The notes below the pieces were generated by a model. It made no database searches. It had not been told where the DNA came from and saw nothing but the letters and a program-made list of their open reading frames with translations. Below, piece by piece: positions 15,013 to 22,045 of a stretch of 24,300 nucleotides of DNA; within the stretch, counting starts at the first letter, position 1, and each line of letters starts with the position of its first letter. Source of the stretch: Rikenellaceae bacterium. GTDB lineage: Bacteria; Bacteroidota; Bacteroidia; Bacteroidales; UBA932. Position numbers and translations under genes: made by a program. The stretch is from assembly GCA_900771005.1 (NCBI GenBank), contig CAAGMI010000202.1, positions 1-24,300 on the forward strand, written 5' to 3'.

Positions 15013-15759
15013 TCATTTCCTGAAGATCCCGAATATGGCGGACCCGCTTCCAGTCATGGACGCATATACGGCGCCCTTGTCATAGAAGCTCTGCTTTATT
15101 TTCGCAAGATGCGGATATTTTGCGAATATGTTTTTCTCGAAATCATTCACCAGTACATCCTTCCACTGCTCAATAGGCATTGCCAGGGCCTCACGGAGAG
15201 GCATTCCCTCGTGCGGAGTAACACCTTCATAGGCTTCAGCCGTACTTATCCTTATACTTTCAGGTACGAGAACCTTGATGTCGTAGGAGCTGAGATCCAG
15301 ATCATAAGGCTCAAGTTCATCCCCCTTCCCCGTACCGAACATAGGCCGGCCATACATAAAGAACGGACAATCGCTGCCCAGTTTTGAAGCGAATTCCAGC
15401 AGTTTACCGTCATCATATCCCAATGAGAAGAGTTCATTGTATATCTTCAAGGCGCATACCGCGTCGGAAGAACCTCCTCCCAGACCAGAACCGACAGGGA
15501 TTCCCTTTAGAAGTCGTATTCTTACAGGAGGCAGTCTGTGGATTGCGCTGAGCATCCTGTACGCCTTGACCGTCAAGTCATCCTCCTCGTTCCACGTACC
15601 GCCGATACGGGTTTCAAAACGATCGGACTTGTCTATTTCAAGCTCATCTGTCTTTCCGTGATACGGTATGAAAAGGGTCTCTATATCGTGATACCCGTCA
15701 GGCCTTTCACCTATGATACTGAGGCCCAGATTCAACTTGGCGTTAGGATAAACTTTCAT
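15013..15759 (-). CDS. ispE: 4-diphosphocytidyl-2-C-methyl-D-erythritol kinase IspE
   Basis: 248 residues, a little short for the family. It phosphorylates CDP-methylerythritol in the non-mevalonate isoprenoid pathway. Motifs: KLNLGLSIIGERPDGYHDIETL with Lys8 near the active site, the GHMP ATP loop PVGSGLGGGSSDA at 88-100, and the C-terminal GHMP motif VYASMTGSGSAIFGIF. The start overlaps the end of sufD by 17 nt, making it the last gene of sufB-sufC-sufD-ispE. The link makes sense because IspG and IspH of the same pathway are iron-sulfur enzymes, although co-transcription with suf is not the usual arrangement. Confidence 0.93.
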   Translation of the reverse strand: MKVYPNAKLNLGLSIIGERPDGYHDIETLFIPYHGKTDELEIDKSDRFETRIGGTWNEEDDLTVKAYRMLSAIHRLPPVRIRLLKGIPVGSGLGGGSSDAVCALKIYNELFSLGYDDGKLLEFASKLGSDCPFFMYGRPMFGTGKGDELEPYDLDLSSYDIKVLVPESIRISTAEAYEGVTPHEGMPLREALAMPIEQWKDVLVNDFEKNIFAKYPHLAKIKQSFYDKGAVYASMTGSGSAIFGIFRK

Positions 15760-16336
15760 ATATCTGTTCCTTTAAATTATCCGGCAATCTGTCTGCCACT
15801 TCCGAGATGAACGATATCATCTGAAGTCTGCGCGCCTCCTGTTCCGGTATGCCTCTGGACTGCATATAAAACTGCTCGTCAGCATTCAGGAAACCCGTAG
15901 TGGACCCGTGGGAGCACTCCACGTCATCGGCATATATCTCCAACTGGGGCTTTGACTCGGCAAAGGCGTTGCGCCCGAGAAGGATGGTATGGTTCTCCTG
16001 ATAAGCCTTAGTCTTCTGAGCTCCTTCCCTGACACGGATCAGACCGTTGAACTCCGCCCTGGAGCTGCCTCCGACTATGCCTTTGAACATCTGTCTCGAA
16101 GTACAGTTCCCGACATTGTGATTGAGGGTCACGTCTATCTTTACATTTTCGGAAGAATTGCAGACATACAGCCCCGCTATATCCACTTCCGCGTGCTCTC
16201 CGTCAATGTCAATCTCCACAGGAAGGTCACAGCACACCCCCTGCAGCACGACAAAAGTCAGGCGCAGACTCTCCCCATCGCCGAGCCTGAAGCTCTGCGG
16301 CACCGTATCCTTCCCTATGACAAAGACTTTATCCAT
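15743..16336 (-). CDS. sufD: SufD, Fe-S cluster assembly scaffold component, short form
   Basis: 197 residues, against roughly 400-450 for usual SufD. Present: part of the right-handed beta-helix core (DVTLNHNVGNCTSRQMFKGI, RVREGAQKTKAYQENHTILL) and the C-terminal helical domain (QFYMQSRGIPEQEARRLQMI). ECSHGSTTG carries His143, equivalent to the cluster-assembly histidine (His360) of E. coli SufD. The N-terminal helical domain and much of the beta-helix are absent. No remnant is possible upstream, because the ATG lies inside the end of sufC (8-nt overlap); downstream it overlaps ispE by 17 nt. The frame is intact, so this looks like a genuinely minimal SufD rather than a pseudogene. It should form the SufBC2D complex with the two upstream genes. 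Confidence 0.85.
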   Translation of the reverse strand: MDKVFVIGKDTVPQSFRLGDGESLRLTFVVLQGVCCDLPVEIDIDGEHAEVDIAGLYVCNSSENVKIDVTLNHNVGNCTSRQMFKGIVGGSSRAEFNGLIRVREGAQKTKAYQENHTILLGRNAFAESKPQLEIYADDVECSHGSTTGFLNADEQFYMQSRGIPEQEARRLQMISFISEVADRLPDNLKEQIYESLS

Positions 16337-17081
16337 TTATGCTTTCAAATCCTTCCGCCCATATCCTGTCCGCAAGTTCCGGGCCTGCGGTCTTGACGAT
16401 CCTGCCGTCCTTGAGCACGTGCACCACATCGGGACGTATGTACTCAAGCAGTTTCTGATAATGGGTTATGATGATGAATGACTTTTCGGAAGACCTCAGC
16501 GAATTTACCCCGTCGGCAACAATCCTGAGAGCATCCACATCCAAGCCCGAGTCTGTCTCGTCAAGGATTGAAAGGACAGGTTCAAGCATAGCCATCTGGA
16601 AGATTTCATTCCTCTTTTTCTCTCCTCCGGAAAAGCCCACGTTAACTTCCCTTTTGGCAAACTCCCCTTTCATCTGCACGAAAGACATTTTATCCCGCAT
16701 CAGGGAGAGGAATTCGGACGGCTTGAGCTCAGGCAGTCCCTGGGCCTTCCTGCGCGCGTTCAGTGCCGTCTTCATAAAGTTGGTGATGCTCACTCCCGGT
16801 ATCTCTATCGGATACTGGAAACTGAGGAACAGTCCTGCCCAGGACCTCTCCTCGGGAGACATCGCAAGCAAGTCCTTCCCGTCGTACACTGCCGACCCGG
16901 AAATGACGCTGAAACCCGGTCTCCCGGTCAGCACTGCGCTCAATGTACTCTTTCCGGCACCGTTGGGGCCCATAATCGCATGGACCTCCCCACGGCGTAC
17001 AGTCAGATCTATACCCTTGAGAATCTCTTTCCCCTCAACGCCTGCATGCAGGTCTTTGATTTCCAATAAAATATCTTTCAT
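16329..17081 (-). CDS. sufC: SufC, ATPase of the SUF Fe-S assembly complex
   Basis: 250 residues, normal length. A soluble ABC-type ATPase that drives conformational change of SufB-SufD during cluster assembly. Walker A GPNGAGKS is at 38-45, the signature is FSGGEKKRNEI, Walker B LSILDETDSGLD and the H-loop IITHY. The region around EIPGVSITNFMKTALNARRK is typical of SufC. It lies 13 bp after the sufB stop and overlaps sufD by 8 nt. Confidence 0.97.
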   Translation of the reverse strand: MKDILLEIKDLHAGVEGKEILKGIDLTVRRGEVHAIMGPNGAGKSTLSAVLTGRPGFSVISGSAVYDGKDLLAMSPEERSWAGLFLSFQYPIEIPGVSITNFMKTALNARRKAQGLPELKPSEFLSLMRDKMSFVQMKGEFAKREVNVGFSGGEKKRNEIFQMAMLEPVLSILDETDSGLDVDALRIVADGVNSLRSSEKSFIIITHYQKLLEYIRPDVVHVLKDGRIVKTAGPELADRIWAEGFESING

Positions 17082-17094
17082 CTTTCTAAAATGA

Positions 17095-18543
17095 TCATCC
17101 TACAGCCCCTTCAAGCGAGACTGAAAGCAGTTTCTGCGCCTCCACTGCGAACTCCATCGGGAGCCTCTGCAGCACTTCCCTGGCGTATCCGTTCACTATC
17201 AGGCTGACAGCCTCTTCAGGCCCTATGCCCCTCTGGTTGCAGTAGAACAACTGGTCTTCGCTGATCTTCGAAGTCGTGGCTTCATGCTCGACGGTCGCAG
17301 AAGGATTGGTGTTCTGAATTACCGGGAAGGTATGCGCCCCGCAGCTCGACCCGATCAGAAGAGAATCACACTGCGAATAGTTCCTTGCATTGTCGGCCCC
17401 TGGATTTATCCTGACAAGTCCACGATAGCTGTTTTCGCTGTGCCCTGCGGAGATTCCCTTGCTGATTATCCTGCTCTTCGTATTTCGTCCTATATGCACC
17501 ATCTTGGTGCCCGTGTCTGCCTGCTGGAAGTTGTTCGTCATGGCCACGCTGTAGAATTCGGAGGATGAATTGTCCCCCTTCAATATGGTTGACGGATACT
17601 TCCACGTGATTGCCGAGCCTGTCTCCACCTGCGTCCAGCTCAGATGAGAGCCGCTTCCCTTGCAGATACCGCGCTTTGTAACCAGATTGAGGATACCTCC
17701 CCTGCCCTGCGCATCTCCGGGATACCAGTTCTGCACAGTGCTGTATTTGACATCGGCATCCTTTTCCACGACAATCTCCACCACAGCCGCATGAAGCTGG
17801 TTCTCATCCCTCATAGGAGCCGTACATCCTTCCATATAGCTGAGCTGCGACCCTTCGTCCGCGACTATCAGCGTCCTCTCGAACTGACCCGTGCCGCTGG
17901 CGTTTATCCTGAAATAACTGCTCAGCTCCATAGGGCATTTCACCCCTTTCGGAATATAGCAGAAAGACCCGTCGGAAAAGACTGCGGAATTGAGAGCCGC
18001 ATAGAAATTGTCCCCGGAAGGAACCACTGACGCAAGGTACTTTTTCACCAGTTCGGGATGCTCCCTGACGGCCTCGGAAAACGAGCAGAAGATAATGCCC
18101 TTCTCGGAAAGTGTCTTGCGGAAGGTGGTGGTGACGCTCACCGAATCAAAGACCGCATCCACTGCAACGTCGCTCCGATCCTTGACTCCGGCAAGATATT
18201 CCCTCTCCTGAAGCGGGATCCCCAGCTTGTCGAATGTCTCCATAAGCGCCGGATCTATCTCCTTCGGCCTGTCCTCCCTGCGTTTCGGCGCGGCATAGTA
18301 GATGATGTTCTGAAAATCTATTTCAGGCATCTTGAGATGACCCCACCGCGGCATTTTCATTTTCTGCCACTTGCGGAATGCATCAAGCCTGAATTCCAAC
18401 AGCCAAGAAGGCTCTTTCTTGATACCAGAGATCGTACGTATGATATCCTCGTTCAAGCCTTTGGGCACGAATTCCTGCTCGACTTCCGTAACGAAGCCCT
18501 CCTTGTATTCCTGCGAGGCAAAACTTTTCAGAATATCATCCAT
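17095..18543 (-). CDS. sufB: SufB, Fe-S cluster scaffold protein
   Basis: 482 residues from the ATG at 18543. Scaffold subunit of the SUF system on which the nascent cluster is built. The N-terminal helical region (EQEFVPKGLNEDIIRTISGI) is typical. The beta-helix contains SSCGAHTFP with Cys401, equivalent to the essential Cys405 of E. coli SufB, then VEHEATTSKISEDQLFYCNQ with the conserved Glu/His. The C-terminal helices follow (IGPEEAVSLIVNGYAREVL). The frame is open 10 codons further upstream, but the ATG at 18543 is preceded by a -7 box exactly 7 nt away, so upstream initiation is unlikely. It is the first gene of sufB-sufC-sufD-ispE; no sufS or sufE is in the window. Confidence 0.96.
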   Translation of the reverse strand: MDDILKSFASQEYKEGFVTEVEQEFVPKGLNEDIIRTISGIKKEPSWLLEFRLDAFRKWQKMKMPRWGHLKMPEIDFQNIIYYAAPKRREDRPKEIDPALMETFDKLGIPLQEREYLAGVKDRSDVAVDAVFDSVSVTTTFRKTLSEKGIIFCSFSEAVREHPELVKKYLASVVPSGDNFYAALNSAVFSDGSFCYIPKGVKCPMELSSYFRINASGTGQFERTLIVADEGSQLSYMEGCTAPMRDENQLHAAVVEIVVEKDADVKYSTVQNWYPGDAQGRGGILNLVTKRGICKGSGSHLSWTQVETGSAITWKYPSTILKGDNSSSEFYSVAMTNNFQQADTGTKMVHIGRNTKSRIISKGISAGHSENSYRGLVRINPGADNARNYSQCDSLLIGSSCGAHTFPVIQNTNPSATVEHEATTSKISEDQLFYCNQRGIGPEEAVSLIVNGYAREVLQRLPMEFAVEAQKLLSVSLEGAVG

Positions 18544-18550
18544 CGTAGTA

Positions 18551-18558
18551 CAAAGATA
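18551..18558 (-). promoter_or_regulatory. -7 box of sufB, 7 nt from the ATG
   Basis: The minus strand reads TATCTTTG, followed by 7 nt and the sufB ATG. It occupies the place where the -33 element of divergent aroC should be. No canonical -33 is seen at 19-21 bp. Confidence 0.5.
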
Positions 18559-18578
18559 TTCTTTTTCCCTCAATTTAT

Positions 18579-18586
18579 TATATTTG
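18579..18586 (+). promoter_or_regulatory. -7 box of aroC, 7 nt from the ATG
   Basis: TATATTTG is followed by 7 nt and the aroC ATG, predicting a leaderless or nearly leaderless message. It lies where the -33 element of sufB would fall, so the two promoters overlap. Confidence 0.5.
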
Positions 18587-18593
18587 TTGTGTT

Positions 18594-19556
18594 ATGAACT
18601 CTTTCGGCAGAATTTTCAAAGTCTCCATTTTCGGAGAATCCCACGGTGAAACAATAGGTGTAACTCTGGACGGTGTCCCCGAGGGCATCCCTGTCAGTCT
18701 GGAAGATTTTTCCGACGACATCGCCCGCAGAGCCCCAAAAGGGCAGGCAGGTACACAGAGACACGAGACGGACATACCGAGAATCATCAGCGGCATTTAC
18801 GAAGGGCATACGACGGGAGCTCCCCTGACTATCCTCTTCGACAATGACAACACTCATCCGGCCGATTACGCGCAGTTCGACGAAATGCCCCGCCCGGGAC
18901 ACGCAGACTACGTGGCTGCAGTAAAATGGGATTGGGAGAACGATCCGCGCGGAGGCGGGCATTTCTCAGGAAGAATGACACTCCCGATAGTCGCAGCCGG
19001 AGTCATAGCCAAGAAAATTCTCGACGGCATGGAGTTCCACAGCAAGGTCGTGGAACTGGGCGGAGAAAGTGACAGTTCGAAATGGGACGGCATGATCGCC
19101 GCTGCGGCTGCCGAAGGAGACTCCCTCGGCGCCGTGATAGAATGCAGCATAGACAATGTCCCTATCGGGCTGGGGGAACCATTCTGGGACAGCGTGGAAT
19201 CCCTGATCTCTCACGCAATATTCTCCATACCCGGAGTACGCGGCATCGAATTCGGTGACGGGTTCAAGGCCAGCGCGATGAAAGGTTCGGAGCATAATGA
19301 CCCGTTCGGGCCTGAAGGTCCTGCGAAAAACGGCTCCGGAGGCATCAACGGAGGTATCAGCAACGGTGCTCCGATAGTGTTCAGGGTGGCTGTCAAACCG
19401 ACTTCAAGCATACTCAAGCCTCAACGCACCTACAACTTCAAAACAGAAAAAATGGCGACCCTTCAGATAAAAGGCCGCCACGACGTATGCTTCGCACTGC
19501 GCACTCCGGTCATCATAGAATCGATGGCCGCCCTGGTGCTCGCGGATCTGGTCTAG
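18594..19556 (+). CDS. aroC: Chorismate synthase AroC
   Basis: 320 residues, shorter than the roughly 360 of E. coli. It makes chorismate from EPSP with reduced FMN, the last step of the shikimate pathway. Motifs: FGESHGETIGV near the N-terminus, RPGHADYVAA with the catalytic histidine, GGGHFSGRMTLPIVAAG, GSEHNDPF, GGINGGISNGAP, KPTSSI and GRHDVCFALR. The GGGHFSGR form of the second signature resembles clostridial AroC more than the GGGRSSARET form I associate with E. coli and Bacteroides. The length difference lies in the stretch between KKIL and GDSLGA and at the C-terminus. It is divergent from sufB. Its stop codon shares the tetranucleotide CTAG with the stop of the convergent SGNH hydrolase gene. 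Confidence 0.94.
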   Translation: MNSFGRIFKVSIFGESHGETIGVTLDGVPEGIPVSLEDFSDDIARRAPKGQAGTQRHETDIPRIISGIYEGHTTGAPLTILFDNDNTHPADYAQFDEMPRPGHADYVAAVKWDWENDPRGGGHFSGRMTLPIVAAGVIAKKILDGMEFHSKVVELGGESDSSKWDGMIAAAAAEGDSLGAVIECSIDNVPIGLGEPFWDSVESLISHAIFSIPGVRGIEFGDGFKASAMKGSEHNDPFGPEGPAKNGSGGINGGISNGAPIVFRVAVKPTSSILKPQRTYNFKTEKMATLQIKGRHDVCFALRTPVIIESMAALVLADLV

Positions 19557-20746
19557 TCCTCGAACAGTTTGAGGTCAATGCTGGAGCCCATGTCAAAATA
19601 GCCCTGTGCGTTGACGTGCAGCCAGTCATTCTCAAAAAGATATTTCTCCCTCAGACGTTGCGGGTTCTGCGGATCGCGCATGACAGCGTCGAAGTCAATC
19701 AGGCCGTCGAATCCCTTGTAGTTCCTGATCCAGGCATTCAGAGCCTGCCTTGCGGCTTCCTTCTCCGCCGTGAAATATCCGTTGCCCTCAAAAGGCATGA
19801 CCGTGGCGCCGAATACCTTGAGTCCGCGGCTGTGGATGTCCTCAATGACATCTTTGTAGATCCTGATAATTTCGGACACCGTCTTGAGTGGGTCGAACGA
19901 TGTGCCGATATCATTCACTCCCTCGAAGAGGATGACGTATCTTACTCCGGGTTCCTCAAAGATGTCACGCCCGAATCTGGTCTGAGCTGCAGGTCCGAGA
20001 CCGCCACGGACTATGTTGTTGCCGCCCAGTCCCTTGTTCACAACCGCGACATTCTGAGTGGTCGGATTCATCAGAAGCCTGCGTGAAAGCACGTCCGTCC
20101 AACGGTTCTGGCCGTTTGTCGTGGTGCCGCGCCCGTCAGTGATGGAGTCTCCTATCACACAGACAAGCCTTGAGAATTCCCTTGCCCTGACATCCACACC
20201 GCTGAGAATATACCAGTGGTCTGTACGGACCGCCTTGCTGAAATCAGGCTTCTTCCCTGTAGCGATATATGAGCTTGTCCTGGATCCCGGATGAGAGGTG
20301 ATGCAGGTGGAGGACACTTTGCCGAAACGTATGGTCACGGCAAGATTCTCACGATCGCTTACAGGAAAGTCCAGAACATCTGAAATTATCGACTCCCCGG
20401 CTTTCATCGTGACAGCCTTACTTCCGTTGAAGAGGACTTTGTGCACGGTCTTCTTATCTATTTCAGGGCTTTCTCCCATCGTAAGGGCCTTGGCCACCTC
20501 AACGCTCACAATCTGCGTCTCGTCTTCATTGAAGATGTTTGACAGACGTATTCTGAACTGGTCCCCTCCAGTTGAGAGCTGGATTATCTGACGCAGTGAA
20601 TTACCCTCGAGAAACGGTTCGGGAGGACAGTTGTGAGGTTCCGCCACCTGAAGGGCCGGAGCCCAGCTGGCAACCCAGTCCTTCTCCTGTGCGGAGAGTA
20701 CTACACTCGCAATGGCCAAAAGGCAGATGGTCAAGATTTTTTTCAT
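19553..20746 (-). CDS. Secreted SGNH/GDSL-family hydrolase (esterase)
   Basis: 397 residues from the ATG at 20746, which starts a classic signal peptide (MKKILTICLLAIASVVLSAQ, cleavage probably before Gln or Glu). A beta-rich N-terminal domain (about 25-195) precedes the SGNH core: block I VIGDSITDG with Ser201, block II/III GLGGNNI (Asn243) and GVNDIG (Asn278), and block V NDWLHVNAQGY (Asp374, His377). Such two-domain SGNH enzymes in Bacteroidota usually de-acylate polysaccharides or other extracellular esters; the substrate here is unknown. The frame extends to 20803 but without a signal peptide at its start. It is divergent from the alpha/beta hydrolase gene and convergent with aroC, overlapping it by 4 bp. 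Confidence 0.9.
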   Translation of the reverse strand: MKKILTICLLAIASVVLSAQEKDWVASWAPALQVAEPHNCPPEPFLEGNSLRQIIQLSTGGDQFRIRLSNIFNEDETQIVSVEVAKALTMGESPEIDKKTVHKVLFNGSKAVTMKAGESIISDVLDFPVSDRENLAVTIRFGKVSSTCITSHPGSRTSSYIATGKKPDFSKAVRTDHWYILSGVDVRAREFSRLVCVIGDSITDGRGTTTNGQNRWTDVLSRRLLMNPTTQNVAVVNKGLGGNNIVRGGLGPAAQTRFGRDIFEEPGVRYVILFEGVNDIGTSFDPLKTVSEIIRIYKDVIEDIHSRGLKVFGATVMPFEGNGYFTAEKEAARQALNAWIRNYKGFDGLIDFDAVMRDPQNPQRLREKYLFENDWLHVNAQGYFDMGSSIDLKLFED

Positions 20747-20775
20747 ATTTCTATTTTTATATTGATGACTCTCAT

Positions 20776-20783
20776 CAAATATA
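20776..20783 (-). promoter_or_regulatory. -7 box of the SGNH hydrolase gene
   Basis: The minus strand reads TATATTTG (TAnnTTTG), 29 nt before the ATG. A short inverted repeat, GATGA and TCATC (20764-20768, 20772-20776), follows in the leader. For the divergent hydrolase only a weak match, TATCTTCA at 20795-20802, is seen. Confidence 0.45.
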
Positions 20784-20806
20784 ATCATTATTGTTATCTT
20801 CACGTT

Positions 20807-22045
20807 ATGAAAACAAAGTTTTCCCTTTTCATAGCCGCTGCGCTCGTTTCAATTCAGCTGTCCGCGCAGGAAGCTTTCCTTGGCAGCTGGAGCGGCAAGC
20901 TCACGGCCGGGCAGACAACACTCACTCTTGTCATCAATCTGACTCCCGGACAGGACGGAGCTCTTGAATGCACTATGGACAGCCCGGACCAGGGGGCAAA
21001 AGGCATCAAGGCGACAGCAGAGATTTCAAATCTCGGCTCTCTGGAAGTCAACGTAGCATCATTGGGAGCATCATACAAGGGAATCCTTATGGGCAATTCC
21101 CTGATCGGCACGTTCAGACAGTTGGGTCAGGAATTCCCTCTCACCCTTACAAAGGGCGTGGAACAGCTGAAGCGTTCACAGGTTCCTTCCGCCCCGTTCC
21201 CATATACGGAAGAAGAAGTCACGTTCACCAACGAAAAGGCAGAAGCCACTTTGGCCGGGACTCTTGTCATCCCTGAAAATGCCGCCCCGGGCTCTCCCGT
21301 CGTTATTTTTGTCACGGGAAGTGGACAGGAAGACCGCAACGAAGAGATCTATGACCACAAGCCTTTCCTCATACTGGCCGACTATCTTGCAAGGCACGGG
21401 ATCGCGTCCCTGAGATATGACGACAGGAATTTCGGAGCTTCCCGCGGAGGGAATGTCAAGGACGCCACCACAAATGATTTTGCAGAGGATGCGGTGGCGG
21501 GAATCAGATTCCTGAAGGAAAGAGGGTGCTTCGGCAAGCTGGGAGTGATAGGCCACAGCGAAGGAGGGAACATTGCTTTCCTGCTCGGAGCGACGGGAGA
21601 AGTTGATTTTATCATCAGCCTCGCCGGAGTGGGAGTAAAAGGGGATGAAGCCCTTATGGCCCAGGCCAACAGGGTATTCGAACTGCAGGGATCCGATCAG
21701 CGCTACACCCTGCAGTCTTTCAGATCCACCGTCCTCGCACAGAACAACGCGTGGCTCAGCTGGTTCATCAATTACGATCCTTCACAGACCATAAAGAACT
21801 GCAGATGCCCGGTAATGGCCGTTAACGGAGACAAGGACTGTCAGGTCATCTCCGCCATCAACCTCCCCGGAATCAAGGCCAACCTGCCGGACAATCCATC
21901 GAATGTCATCAAGGAATATCCGGGACTCAACCACCTTTTCCAGCATTGCGACACGGGGCTCCCTACAGAATATCGCCAGATTGAAGAGACGTTCTCCACA
22001 GAAGTGATGAGCGATATCTCGGACTGGATCATACAACAGAAATAA
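20807..22045 (+). CDS. Secreted alpha/beta hydrolase (S33-like)
   Basis: 412 residues from the ATG at 20807, which opens a signal peptide (MKTKFSLFIAAALVSIQLSA). Residues 25-120 are a small beta-strand domain (GSWSGKLTAGQTTLTLVINL) common before such hydrolases in Bacteroidota. The alpha/beta hydrolase core has the oxyanion region FVTGSGQEDRNEE (about 168-180), nucleophile elbow GHSEGG with Ser251, acid Asp342 or Asp344 (NGDKDCQV) and His376 (GLNHLF). It is an esterase or peptidase of unknown substrate. The frame is open further upstream, but only this ATG gives a signal peptide. The next gene follows with zero spacing (TAA then ATG), so they form a two-gene unit. Confidence 0.9.
   Translation: MKTKFSLFIAAALVSIQLSAQEAFLGSWSGKLTAGQTTLTLVINLTPGQDGALECTMDSPDQGAKGIKATAEISNLGSLEVNVASLGASYKGILMGNSLIGTFRQLGQEFPLTLTKGVEQLKRSQVPSAPFPYTEEEVTFTNEKAEATLAGTLVIPENAAPGSPVVIFVTGSGQEDRNEEIYDHKPFLILADYLARHGIASLRYDDRNFGASRGGNVKDATTNDFAEDAVAGIRFLKERGCFGKLGVIGHSEGGNIAFLLGATGEVDFIISLAGVGVKGDEALMAQANRVFELQGSDQRYTLQSFRSTVLAQNNAWLSWFINYDPSQTIKNCRCPVMAVNGDKDCQVISAINLPGIKANLPDNPSNVIKEYPGLNHLFQHCDTGLPTEYRQIEETFSTEVMSDISDWIIQQK

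Noticed and set aside
15743..16336. sufD as a pseudogene or frameshifted remnant
   Set aside because: The frame is intact, overlaps genes on both sides, keeps its key histidine, and no leftover 5' part of sufD exists in any frame upstream, where sufC lies.
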